Below are positions 30,724 through 42,389 of a stretch of 64,000 nt of DNA, piece after piece; the first letter of the stretch is position 1; the number at the start of each line of letters is the position of its first letter. Source of the DNA: Adiantum capillus-veneris (lineage: Eukaryota > Streptophyta > Polypodiopsida > Polypodiales > Pteridaceae); NCBI GenBank assembly GCA_014529385.2, contig CM043951.1, forward strand, positions 111,499,469 through 111,563,468, read 5' to 3'. The position numbers and the translations under genes were made by a program. The notes beneath the pieces were generated by a model. The model did not search any database. It saw only the letters and a list, made by a program, of their open reading frames with translations, and was not told the DNA's origin.

Positions 30724-32751
30724 ATGGACGGATACGAGAAGAGGATAAAGGAGCAAGAATACCTGATTCGACGACTACGAGAGGATCTGGAAATTTCAAA
30801 TCGGGAGCGTGCTGAGGCTCTGCGAGGCAAAGCAACACGAGACCCTGATATCTATGTGGAAATTAATGGTGAACAGGAAGACGGAAACCATGCTATTCCA
30901 CCAGGAAACAATAATCAACGAGTGGGCGCTGGGGCACCGGGCGGTGGAGATGGAGGTGATGATGGAGATGATGATGATGGGAACGGTGGTGATGGACGTC
31001 GCGGTCGTCCACACGAAAGAGAGCGGAATGACGGCGAAGCGGAAACTAAGGAAAGGAGAGGACGAAGAAGGGAACGTGATGAAGAAGATGCAGATGAAGA
31101 TTCTGAAAGGGCAGCTTTGCAGCAAGTCTTCAAGAAGGCAAAGATTAACGAGTTTAATGGCATCGAGAAAACTGGTGAAGATCTCGAAGCATGGATTGAA
31201 GAGTTAGAAGATTATTTTGCATTGAAGAAGTTCTCTGAAGAGGCAAAAGCAAAGGTTGCAGTTGTTCATCTTCGACAAACCGCAAAGCTTTGGTGGAAAG
31301 CATACCTTAAACAACGAACAAAGGTTACTCCAATCACTTGGGAGGAATTTAAAATGCAAGCGTATAAAAGGTACTGTTCTTCACACTATGAGATGGATAA
31401 AAAGATGGAGTTTTACAAGTTTCAGCAGCAACCTGAGGACGAGCCAAGTCTTACTGTACATGAGTATAAGGAGAAGTTTTTGCGACTTCACAAGTATGCA
31501 CCGGAAGTAGAAGGAGAGGCGTTGACAAACAAATTTATCGAAGGACTGCGTAAAGATCTGTATTATCAAGTAAAGGGTGCAGGGGCTACCGATTTTCTAG
31601 ATGCTATTGCGAAGGCCGAAAATTATGAGAAGAAGGTGAAGTATGAGAGCCGCAACCCTACTCCAAGCAGAATTATACCTACCGGGCATAGAATGCAGAA
31701 TAGGCCTTTTCAGACAAACACTGAGTTTCTCCGAAGGAATTTTACAAATAATCAGAGAAGACCACCCAATAATTTTTCAAATCAAAATCAGAATTTCAAT
31801 GGAAATCAGAGTACAAATCAGAATGCTGTAACCAACCGCAATCAAAATTTGGGACAGAATACTGTAAACAACCGCAATCAAAATTTGGGTCAAAATGATG
31901 CAAATCAGAATCAAAGAAGACGACAACCGCTGCGGTGGCAACATGATCCTGCTTTTCTAGAACGAGCAAGGAGATTTGGGTTATGTTTTCGTTGCGGTGA
32001 GCAAGGTCACAAGACGTTCGAATGCCCAAATAAGGAGATCGATCAGGCTGTTCTTGCACGAATGAAAGCCAATATGAATGCGATGGACACCACGATTGGG
32101 GAAGCGAGCGAGGAAGGTAAGTGCTCTGAAATTCCTATGAAATGCATGACAACGTCTGTCCATCATTTAAGGGCATCCGTTATAAGAATTCGGGGTAAGA
32201 TAGGAACTGAAATTGTGAATTTTCTCATTGATTCGGGTAGTACGCATTGTTTTATGTCTAACAAGCTTGCGCAGACTTTGAAATTGAATTTTGATTCCCA
32301 GATTAGGAGACCTGTAGAATTGGCCAATGGGAAGAAACATTATACACAGGGTCATATTCAAAACTTACCTTTTTTGCTGAACAAAGAGAAACATTCGGGA
32401 GAATTTTATGTTATTAGCATGGGTGAACGGGATGTAATTTTGGGAATGGATTGGTTGGCTGCGAACCATGCATTGATTGATTGTGAGAGGGGTGAGTTGG
32501 TTTTTAAAAACAGAGATGGTCATGCGATTAAAGCTGAGGAGAGAAATACTAAATCACTCCTAATTTCTGCCATGAAACTTTTGAGGGGGGTGAGACAAGG
32601 GTGTGAGACTAACCTCTACGGATCGCTTCACGATAACGTTTTTTTTAACCTTGTTCTCGCAGGTATATTGGCGCGCAAGTCGAGTCGACCGAGCGCCAAA
32701 AATAGAAAAGCGGCTATTTTAAGAGGTCGCAGGCTTTTTGGAGGAGAATAG
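30724..32751 (+). pseudogene. Truncated gag-protease fused to LTR sequence
   Basis: ATG 30724 corresponds to 25133. The product equals element 1 through [11 protein letters not shown]-derived codons (NLYGSLHDNVFF...) then lead to TAG 32749-32751, 675 codons in all. Three amino acid changes from element 1 are visible: E to K after ARM, S to F in LN(S/F)DSQ and R to H in TQG(R/H)IQ, all single C/T or G/A changes. Gag and protease motifs (zinc knuckle, LIDSGSTH) are intact, so it could still make Gag and protease, but it lacks everything for reverse transcription. Confidence 0.9.
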
Positions 32752-33002
32752 AAGGACGGGTGGTGCGTTTTGGGGGTGATTCACCATTCTCTCTTCTGCG
32801 AGTGCGAGTGCGAGTGCGAGTGCGAGTGAGACGCTGCATGCAAGCGAATTGAAGCTCGGGGGTGGTCGGGAGGTTCGAGCCCCGTACAACGGGGTGCGCC
32901 CATATATATATTCAATTGCTCCTCTGTTGTATCAAACACTATCAATACAAAGATTTCTTCCTCCGTTTTGCTGTCTATCTCTATTATTCGGTTCCCGTGA
33001 CA
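32610..33002 (+). repeat. Gypsy LTR 3, 5'-truncated, long form
   Basis: Begins within the ~190-bp block seen otherwise only in the solo LTR (TAACCTCTACGGATCGCTTC...) and ends GTTCCCGTGACA. It has four GCGAGT hexamers and a variant of the small LTR stem at 32880-32894. Confidence 0.9.
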
Positions 33003-35157
33003 CAAAACCCAGGTAAAAATCTGTCTGATGATACAAGTCCATAAAGTCCTAAGGTTTTTCATAATGGCTATGAAGCTAGAGGGGGTGATGATGCTAAATC
33101 ATCCTTGATACTGCGTAAAGTGCACAGGGTTTTTCATTTCTTTGGACAATGTGCTAAATGTGACTGGATTTGGATACTATTCCTAATAATTCTTATGTCA
33201 GTAATGTCCTGGCTACCATTAAAGGGAGTCACAATTCTTTGATTCTTGTTGGTAACGACCTTAAGTTACCAAAAGTTTATGAGATGTGGCTACTGCACTA
33301 TGCTTCAGGTGAAGCTCTAATATATTACAGAGCCCATCAATGCTATGTGGTCTTAATGGTATTTGATCCAGGTGATTCGATAGATCTTCAAAAGCAGATT
33401 CACTATGAATGGGTATTTTTATATATTGTGGTTTCTTTCTGCTAGATCCAGGAAAAGCATATTTGGAGCAGAAATACTTGAAGTTGATCGATACATGATA
33501 TGTATGCTCATTTGGATATTATGTTGCGCCACTATTGGGGCAATTTCTTATTATCCCATTTGATCCTGGGAGATATTGAAGAGCAGCTTGCAAATTCAAG
33601 GATATCATTTATTTTCCTGTATAGCAGGTTACTTGGCAGTAGATTTGTTTTCGGGTGTATGCGAAGACAGAAGTTTTTTTGGTTATATGATCAATAAGCT
33701 TACATGGTTGGCTTGGAGTTGACATCTTTGGACAATTGTTATAGTATGTTCACATCTTTTGAGATGGTTCTGCTACCAGAACTTGAAGTAAAGGACTTGA
33801 CGACCATTCCGCGTGCAGATAGAGTAAGGCATACTTGAGCTTGACAGGGTTCCCTAAAACGAGCTGATGGTCAAGCCATGTTCCTAAGTAACTAGAGCAC
33901 TTGAGTCTAGCAGGGTTCACTAAAACATCTTTCTCATAATTGAATGCTTTGGAGATACGACCACTACGGTTCAAAGATGCAGCTTGAAGACCGGTTGGCA
34001 TAGACCGGAGGCTGTGCAGGTTCAAAGGGGGTGGATGTCGTGCAGCTCCGCTTCCATGACAAGAAAATGAGCAAAGAGATGCCAATCAGGTTTATCTGAA
34101 TCCTACAAAATTATTCAACAGTAATAAGGGCTTGTTAACAAGACAATTTTAAGTTAAAAGTGTGCCAAATTCATCTCTAAGGGACAAAATATGTCTTGGT
34201 AATGCTAAATAGTGAGTATGCTTGAAGTGATCATAGCAGAGAATTTATTGATCAAAGTTGAAGTACTCAAAGTTCTCTATAGGCTTGTCTTTACGGCTCG
34301 TCAGTCGGAGCTACAAATAAGAAGTTATGACAATTTGAAGTTGAGTCAGTAGTAGATCCGTACCGGATTGGGAAGCTTCAGCTAAGGGGATAGGAATGAA
34401 ATGAATGCACGGGCCTCAAATACTCACTTTGGAGAACGTCAGTCTTTTCAGATCGGTGATCGGATTTATGGCTGCCAAGTTATTGACCATTAAAGATTTA
34501 CCGGGGGCTGATTCCGCACCAGTCTGGTCCACTCATTTGGAGTGCCATCTCAAAGTTTTTGGCTCTCGACTGGATCTTGGAATGCAATGATCACGGGATA
34601 TACCCAACAAGGAAGGACCAGGAGGCTGTCTATTTGGAGAAGATGCAAAGAGAGGAAAACTCTCCGAACGCATCCACTTATACTTTCATCTTGAAACCTA
34701 TGGTGGCATTTAATGCCCTAGAGTGGGCAACAAAATTCAAGGTGATATTGCTAGTCATGGGATGTTGGAAAATGAAGTCGTGCGAGGCATTGCCTCGGCC
34801 AACAGGTATTCCAAATGTGATGCCCTTGAATGGTGCCCAAAGACAACAAAGAAAAAGGGCCGCCCAATTAAAGGGCATGGCCAATGACTGCCCACTTGAG
34901 AATTAAAGTGGCCCTAACTTAGGGGGTGTGAAAAGCCAAAGGGAATCGAAGGCGATGGCGGACAGAGCAGCGAATGGTAGCAAGTGGAGAAGAGGAAGCG
35001 CTCGCGCAGGCCGGCTCGCCCCTTGAATGGCTTGGTCCGTGAAGCAAAAAGTGATCAGAAGCCAGAGGCGATGCGATTCGGTGCTAGTCGTGTAGCATTT
35101 GGAGTTGCCCAAAAACCCGCCTGCCACGTCATAGGGTGGCTACTCATTAGCGACATC
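33003..35157 (+). other. Right internal part of the non-autonomous element
   Basis: Starts with the second CAAAA copy, and its first codons continue the ORF cut at 24292 up to a TAA at about 33042. Open stretches such as 33251-33445 (GNDLKLPKVYEMWLLHYASG) are unrecognised. A PPR fragment lies at 34540-34860. No RT or integrase is present, so the element between the 22060 and 35158 repeats is non-autonomous (about 3.5 kb internal after removing the gypsy array). Confidence 0.5.
34540..34860 (+). pseudogene. Pentatricopeptide repeat (PPR) gene fragment
   Basis: Across three frames the sequence reads WNAMITGYTQQGR, then EKMQREENSPNASTYTFILK, then HGMLENEVV and YSKCDALEW. This is the P/L/S motif succession of plant organellar RNA-binding PPR proteins. 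Frameshifts occur near 34615 and 34735. It covers about one and a half PLS modules. The family acts in mitochondrial or plastid RNA processing and editing; this piece cannot. It lies within a non-autonomous LTR-like element, so capture is likely. No introns are seen. Confidence 0.75.
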
Positions 35158-36004
35158 GCTAATGGGTAGGCCATTTTTAGCAAGGCATGCCCATGCAACC
35201 TATAAAGAAAAGGGGGCGGCTCTCTTGGAACTCTCTCCTCTTTGGATTGTCTTCTTCTCTTCTCATTGAGCGTTCTCTCTCCGTGGGACGAAAGCCTGAG
35301 CTCTTAAACCAAGCCTAAGCCTGGATTATCAAAGCTTTAAGCCAAGCTTTCCTAAGCTCTCTAATCTCTCATAAGCCACAAGCCAAAGCTTCTCAAACTC
35401 ATTAGCCATATTCCTAAGCTCTCTAAGCCTAATCTCGGATGTCATTAGCCTTGATAACCATATTCCTAAGCTCTCTAAGTCTAATCTTGCCCTCATTAGT
35501 CAAGCCTAAGAAATCCTTAACCAGGATTTTCTTTAGCTCATAACCAAACCATAATCTCTAATCTCTCACGAGCTAAGCCAAAGCTCCAATCTCATTAAGC
35601 CAAGCCTAAGCCTTGATGAGCACAAGCTCTAAACCAAATCCCTAAGCCCCTTAAACCAGAAATAAGTTGTAAATCTTAAGCCAAATCAGACCGCCTAAGG
35701 CCATTGAAAGTCGCAGTTCCTAAGCCATTAGCGGGAAGAAGCAGAAGGTAGTCCAAGGCAGATCATTATTGATTGTCTTGATTAGCAACTAGATTAAGAC
35801 AGGTTAAACCTTGTAAGGAGCATAAACGCCTCCATTAACATTTGATTAAGCACGGATACTATTGATTATTTGGTTTAAGTTAAACTGCCTATTTTTAGCT
35901 CTGTCTTCATTATTTGTGTGTGCTACAACTCTTTCCCTCACACCTCTCACAGCTAGGGGCCCCGTGCCTTTCCCGCTCACCTTTCGAATACATATCCCGC
36001 GACA
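35158..36004 (+). repeat. LTR-like direct repeat, right copy
   Basis: Same order of blocks as 22060-22902: GGTAGGCCATTTTTAGCAAGG, CTATAAAGAAAAGGGG, many AAGCC motifs, and CACAGCTAGGGGCC before the end. Several per cent divergence by eye, so the host element is older than the gypsy array inside it. Confidence 0.65.
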
Positions 36005-36012
36005 TGCTTGGT

Positions 36013-37005
36013 TGGAGCCGCTAGGTGGTCAGAAGAAATTTTTCTATGGTTATGGCATTTGTGTCTTTTGGAAAGTAGAAAATATAGCTCATGTGGTGCC
36101 CATCCCGATCCCCACGTGCTGTGTGAACCCCGTCGTCATGCACATGGCAAAAGATTGAGTCATTCCACCGTACATGGAGCCACAAAACTGCTTATTTTTT
36201 CCATATGCACGACACAAAAAAGCATGTCGGCCACTTTTTGACCAAGGCAAGTGGGGAAGGGAGGTGTCCAGTGGACCAAAAAGGACCCCAAGCGCTCGGG
36301 CAACAGGCATGAACTGAGAATGGAGGCCTCTCTCTCCCCAACACCCACGAGCTCTCATTTGCTCCTTTGATACACCCTTAGGGGGTACCCAATCCCCCTG
36401 TTATACCCTCCAATTTCCACTTGCTCCCCCCATGTGGGAGTACTCCACTGCCACTTGGAACCATCCTTCCACCTCCCCACTTAGGCCTATAAATTTTTTG
36501 TTTTGCTCCCCACACCGAGCAATCTTGGCGGAGGCGTGGCTAGTGACTCCGAGCACCGATTGCAACGCTGTAAAGCCCGGCCCGGAGCTTATCACTTTGA
36601 CTATTTCTAGAAATCCTCAGCCACACCTTTTCTAATTAAATGAATCAAATCAGCCCACTTGCCTTTCCTTGCATGCATCCGCACCCACTTTTTAAGTAAG
36701 GAACCGCCTAATTCCAATGCATGTAACTCATGATGTATGAGTCCGATTCACCGGCTATCAATCACGACTAAAAGTACACATTAAAACCACCTTTTAGAAG
36801 CTCTATCATCCCAAAAATCTTGCAAATGACTACACATAACCAAGCCTTTACACATAAATTTTACAAGAGCACTATGAAAACTCAAAGAATTATGTACATC
36901 TATGTACTTGAGGCTAGTGAGCAAGCTTTTTAGCATGGATTAGTGACTTTATCTTCATCCAAGAAATTTTTGACATAGCTTGCCAGCCCCCCCTAGCCTA
37001 CTTGA
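36013..37005. other. No gene seen; possible LTR of the minus-strand gypsy
   Basis: Short ORFs only. On the minus strand, a G7 tract at 36993-36987 followed by CTGGCAAGC directly downstream of the Tat-type pol stop could be a PPT and the start of its 3' LTR, but no partner LTR was found. A CCTATAAATTTTT motif lies on the plus strand near 36486. Confidence 0.35.
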
Positions 37006-37028
37006 TCATTCATGACAAGCAGAGGTGT

Positions 37029-40000
37029 CTAGGGTGAGCAACTGCTAACCTCATCCACATTGTCAAATGTTTCCACATTGCTTCCTTCTATTGACAACAT
37101 TTCATCAGTCACAATTGTCATCAAACTACAACCATTGACACAACCATTGACACAATATTTATGATGTGCACCATTCAAGTTTGCCAAGTGATATGTGCCA
37201 TTTTCAAATTTGTTTACAATAGTAAAAGGACCTTCCCATTTGATTTAAAATTTCTTCTGAAAGGTATTGTCCAATTTACTATTGTATACCAACACCAAAT
37301 CACCCTTCTTAATTTTTTTATCCTCCACGCACTCATTGGCTTTTAGCTGAGCCTTCCTTGACACTTCCTCATAGTGGCTCAAAGCTAAAACTCTATGCAA
37401 TTGCAAGCATTGTAAATCCAATAACCTTTTCTGCCATGCGTTTGTTTGCTCCTCATCTTCCAATGACAACAACTTGAGAGGAGGAATTTCCACTTCAATT
37501 GGCAATAAAGCTTCCTTTCCATAAACCAAGTGGTAAGGGGAAAATCATGTGCTCGTTTTGACAGCAGTTTTGTGGGTCCATAATGCACAAGGCAACTATG
37601 AATCCCAAGTCTTCCCATGTGTCTGAGTCATTTTTGTCAAGATCTTTACCAACTCTCCATTGAACCTTTCATTAAGATCATTGCAATGTGGATAATAGGG
37701 AGAACTGTACCTATGCTGTCCTTTACCAACTCTCCATTGAACCTTTCATTAAGACCATTGCATTGTGGATAATAGGGAGAACTGTACCTATGCTGTCCTT
37801 TACCAACTCTCCATTGAACCTTTCATTAAGACCATTGCATTGTGGATAATAGGGAGAACTGTACCTATGCTGTCTATTGAGATTTTTGCATAAGAAATCA
37901 AACAGCTCTCCTCTAATCCTAGTCCTCTATTAGAAAGTAGCTGTAGTGGCACACCAAATTTGCAACATATGTACTCATAAACAAATTCTCCCATCTCTTT
38001 ACTGGTAATCTGTTTGATAGCCTTGGCTTCTGCCCATCGTGACAAATAATTCGCTGTTGTTGTGAAGATGTAAGCATTTTTTTTGCTAGTCATAGGTAAG
38101 GGTCCAATAGTATCAAGACCCCATTTCTCAAACACATCAAAAGCTAGCATTATCTTTCGCAATTCAGGCTTCAAAATTCTCTTTCCCATCCTTTGACAAG
38201 GCAAACACGACTTGCACCAATGATTAACATCCCATTGAATACGCGGTCATATGTAAGACTCTTGCAAGATCTTATGCAACATGATCTTCATAGAAAAATG
38301 GCCTCCACACGACCCCTCATTATTTTCTTCCACGATTTTGTAAATTTCCTCCTTCCAAGGTACACGACGCAGAACCAAAGCACCTTCTTTCATGTAAAGC
38401 ACATAGTCAAGCATTTTGTATTTCTTGGCTTTTCTTATGAACGCATACTTTTTAGAAGACGGTAAACCTTCAGGTAGAACACCTCTCAATAGAAAATCCA
38501 CTTCCTTTGATAAGATTTCTCTCCCATGATATAAAGGGGTATCCGCCTTTACCACAAACACACAAGTGATCATCTCTTGGGTAGCATCATGAGCTTGTTC
38601 ATTTAGAGACCTCTCAATATGATGCAAACTCCATGCTTCAAGCTTTTTGAGCACCACTTTCACTTTGAAGTATAATTTTTTCAGTTTGGGGTTTTTATTC
38701 TTCCACACTCCCAACACTTGCTTCACAACCAACCAAGCACCTCCTTTGATTTGCAAGCGTCTAATTCCCAATTGTAAGCAAATATGCAAACCACCTTCAA
38801 GAGCCATGTATTCTTCATCATTGTTACTTTTGGCATCAAGTTTCAGGCTTTCCTTCCTCATAAGCTTTCCTTGTGCATCATAAATAACAATGCCTCTTGA
38901 AGCAGCATCATGACTTCTTGGATAAGAACCATAAAAATATAACAGTGAAGCATTAGGGATGGCAAGAGTCGCGACTTCCTTCTTTCGCAACATGCTTTAT
39001 ATATTGAGATTCCTTTCCCCTCTGCAATAACATATCCCCGATAGCATCATCTCCCACAAATGGGTTAACATAAAACTCCTTTTCCCAATCAAGAGCCTGC
39101 ATAATGGGAAGCGTACTTAAAACCTCTTTAACTCTGTCAAAAACCTCGTCACAGTCATGAGACCATTCCAAGGGATCATTCTTGACTATTTGCTGCAATG
39201 GATATAATAGATGCAATGCCAAGGGTATGAAGCGAGACAGATATTTAACTTTTTGTATGAAAGTGTCCAACTTTCTAGAATATTTCGGAGATGAGAGTAA
39301 TAGCAAAGCCTCCACTTTCTCTGGATCTCCTTCAATCCCGTTTTCTGAAATAACAAGAACAAGAAGCTTCACCCGTGGCTGTGTCAAATGACATTTTTTA
39401 GGGTTTAGCTGACCCCCGCATTCATCATACCTTGCAAAAGTCATTTCAAGCTTTTGAACATGCTCTTTTCTTGAACCGTATACATAAAAATCATCTATGA
39501 ATCCTTTAACAAACTTCCCAAGGAACGGGGTAAGAACCCAATCTACTTTTATTTCAAAGGCTCCTGGCCCATTTGTTAACCCAAAAGGAAGGCAACAAAA
39601 GCAGAAACAACCCCACGGCTTGATAAAAGTAGTCTTTTTTCGGTCTTTAGGAGCGAGGATAAACTGAAAGTATCATGCATACCCATCACAGACATTGTGT
39701 CTCTCTAAAACAACCACTACATCTAGCAATTGATCAATAAAAGGCAAAGGGGAAGGATCTTTCTTGGTCATCAGGTTTAGTGGCTTGTAATCTACACAAA
39801 CTCTCCAACGCCCATCTTTCTTTGGGGTGCCTACTACAGGGCTCACCCATTTAGCATTATCCACTGGCACAATGAACCGTGCGTCCAAAATCTTATCCAC
39901 TTCTTCCTTTAAAGCATTCATCTGTTCCTTATCCATCCTTCTTAATTTTTGACTTGTTGGCCTTGCCCCTTCAACTAGCTCAATCTTCACAGGATCCCCA

Positions 40001-42091
40001 ACAAAACCCCTTATTTCCTAATATGAGGTAATGAAAAGATTTGAAAACCTATCCAACATTGCTAAGTACTCCTTTCTTTCTCCTTGTGTCAGATCAGTAC
40101 TCAACATATTTTGAATCAACTCTTTCTTCTCTAGCAGTTCCTGTTTAGGTTGCATTAAATAACTCTTCAAGTTGCTCTAAACGGCTTGAAGCATTTATGT
40201 TCCCTGATATTTGCAACACTTCACTTATTTCTTTTTGCTCCTCATCCAACAACAAGAATGACACCTCACCCTCATCACTAGAACTCAAAGCAGTGCTACT
40301 TTTTGAGTCTTTAGAACTATCATCACTGGTAGTTTCGGACTCCTCATTCTCACTCATATCTTCAAGTGCCATAGGTTGTTTGGTAGTCATATCAAAAACT
40401 CTCTTTCACCCTTCTTGTCATGCACCCCCCCGATTGGTGCCCTTGCACCAATCTTGCATGGCACCAACAGTTCTCAACCGAGGTTGTCCCAAAATGAGAG
40501 GAAAATCTCCCAGACCAGCTGGCATAACATGAAAGTTTACCATAACTTTCACGTTAAAAACTTCAACTTCTAAATTCTTGATCATTCCCAAACATTTCAC
40601 TTTGGCATGGTTTGCTAGTGGAATCCAAAACCCAGATCTTCTGCATGTAATTAGACCTAATCTCTTGACACATGACTATGTGATCACACAAACTTGAGCA
40701 CCTCCATCAATGTAGGCTTCTCCCATGCCCACACCTTTGTGCCAAGCGTTCACCACAAGATAGGTGTCGGGTAACTCTCTCACAGACAACACTTTGACTT
40801 ACCCATGCTTCGGCTCTTTTTTTGGATTCACTAATGCCTTCCACTACCTTTTAAGTCTGAGCACCATATTCAATAACTGTTCAAAAGTAAAATCCACTTT
40901 CCTGCCAATGTAAGCTGTTTGGTCTTCTCCCACTGGTACATCCACCACCTCAAATCGTCTAAGAGGCTTTCTCTTCCTCTTGGATTTTGCATCTTTACCC
41001 TCTTTCTCCTTCCCTTTCTTTGCACCCTTCCCTCTCTCTTTTGCCTACTGGCAGCACATCTGCTTCTTTCTTTTTGATTTTCACAACACCCACATGACCA
41101 CCAGAAGTTGAGGCTTGATTTTCCTGTCCAGTACGTTGATCTCCTCATATATCCAATGCATAAACATTAGCTCTATTAGGAATCTATTGAGGAAGTGGGA
41201 ACATATCCCCTCCCATCCTTGTTGGCTTTGTACAATAAGTGCTAATATGACCAAGCTCATTGCAATTATAACAAGTGGGGATGAACCTTCTGTGTGGCTC
41301 AAAACCGCCTTGTCCACAAGACCAGCATTCGCATTAGACTAAGCTTCACATGCCTCAGCCATTCCCCTACGATGTCCACGACCACGACCACCTCCACCAC
41401 CAAGGACACTAAATCCTAATTCCTTTATCATGGTCATCATGTCATATTTTGTTCTAACTGTTCAGTACTAGGAGCCCTTTGAACAGGCTCGCTTCCTGCT
41501 TCTGCCTCATTCTCCTTCTTTTGGCTACCATTATTTTCCTCAGGGACCGCTTTCCCGTATTCATTAATCCTTTGAGCTTTCCATTCTCTCTCTTTGGCAA
41601 TGGGGACTGCCTCCTTGAAGGTGACGAGTCTTTTCAGCTCAACTTTGAACTTCACACTTTCTATAAGGTTTTCCACAAAGCGGTCCTTCTGTAACATGGA
41701 TGGGGGAATCTCGTTTCCCAAACCCCGGGCCAATTTATCCCATAAATGGGTGACTGCATGACAAAATTATCAACATTTTGATTAGCCCTCTGAGTGTACC
41801 CCAAAATTTCATGTCATACTTCATCAAGTACTTTGATGGATCGGTATTGTGCCAGGAAAGCTTGCTTCACACGATTGTAGTCCAAAACCACCCCTGGATT
41901 TTGTGCCTGCATCAACGCCTCAAAATTGTGTAACCAAACTTTGTCTCATCCTGTAAACTATATTGCAGCAGCCGCAACAATATAGCTCGGTCTAGTATAA
42001 TGCACAGTAAGCAATTGACTTCCAGCTTTTCAATAAATGTTTGTGCATTTTCATTAGGCAATCCATGAAACTGTGGGAACTCGTCTGCCAT
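37029..42091 (-). pseudogene. Tat/Athila-type gypsy gag-pol with dual RNase H, copy A
   Basis: Minus strand. Gag starts MADEFPQFHGLPNENAQ at 42091; knuckle CYNCNELGHISTYC at 41273-41232; protease IDGGAQV at about 40711-40692 and LILGQPRL; RT with RWRVCVDYKPLN and FIDDF (about 39501); a degraded classical RNase H (FVGDDAIG); an additional archaeal-type RNase H at 38950-38540 (NNDEEY); integrase H2C2 (GGHF...SCLPCQRMG), GLDTIGPLP and NERFNGELVK; stop at 37031-37029. Many frameshifts and stops, including TGA for Trp at about 38246. The second integrase Asp is Asn here (SNRG, codon 37931-37929). A 77-bp triplication disrupts the integrase. No LTRs were identified. The dual RNase H defines the Tat lineage. 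Confidence 0.85.
37645..37875. repeat. 77-bp tandem triplication inside the integrase
   Basis: Three consecutive copies start at 37645, 37722 and 37799. Each encodes, on the minus strand, the block HRYSSPYYPQCNGLNERFNG around the integrase catalytic Glu. Because 77 is not a multiple of three, each copy shifts the frame. Confidence 0.95.
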
Positions 42092-42389
42092 GTTTGATTA
42101 ACACAAAAACACTTACATGTGACGTCGAAAGCTCAAGGGATGTCGGTGGATCGCTCCACTACCTAATCCACCTCACAGTGGGTAACCCGGCCCCCAATGC
42201 TTGGCTTCCCCAAACCTCGCAACCCTCCAAAGGCTGCAATCCAATTATACGAGCGCCTCAAGTGTTGTCCACAATTTGCACATGCATAAGCGGTTGTCCA
42301 TAAGGACCCACATCTCTTTTACATTAATTTTCTGGAGAATAGACAATATTTCATAGTAATTGGAGCATAGGAGCAGTTGCTCCTGCCGA

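Larger units (their letters stand above)
30692..33002 (+). mobile_element. Gypsy element 2, truncated tandem copy
   Basis: Repeats the PBS, leader and gag-protease region of element 1 nearly base for base up to 32609, then jumps to the interior of a long-form LTR (32610-33002). All of RT, RNase H, integrase, PPT and the first part of the LTR are missing. The outer edge is the same LTR end (GTGACA) followed by the CAAAA duplication. Confidence 0.9.
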
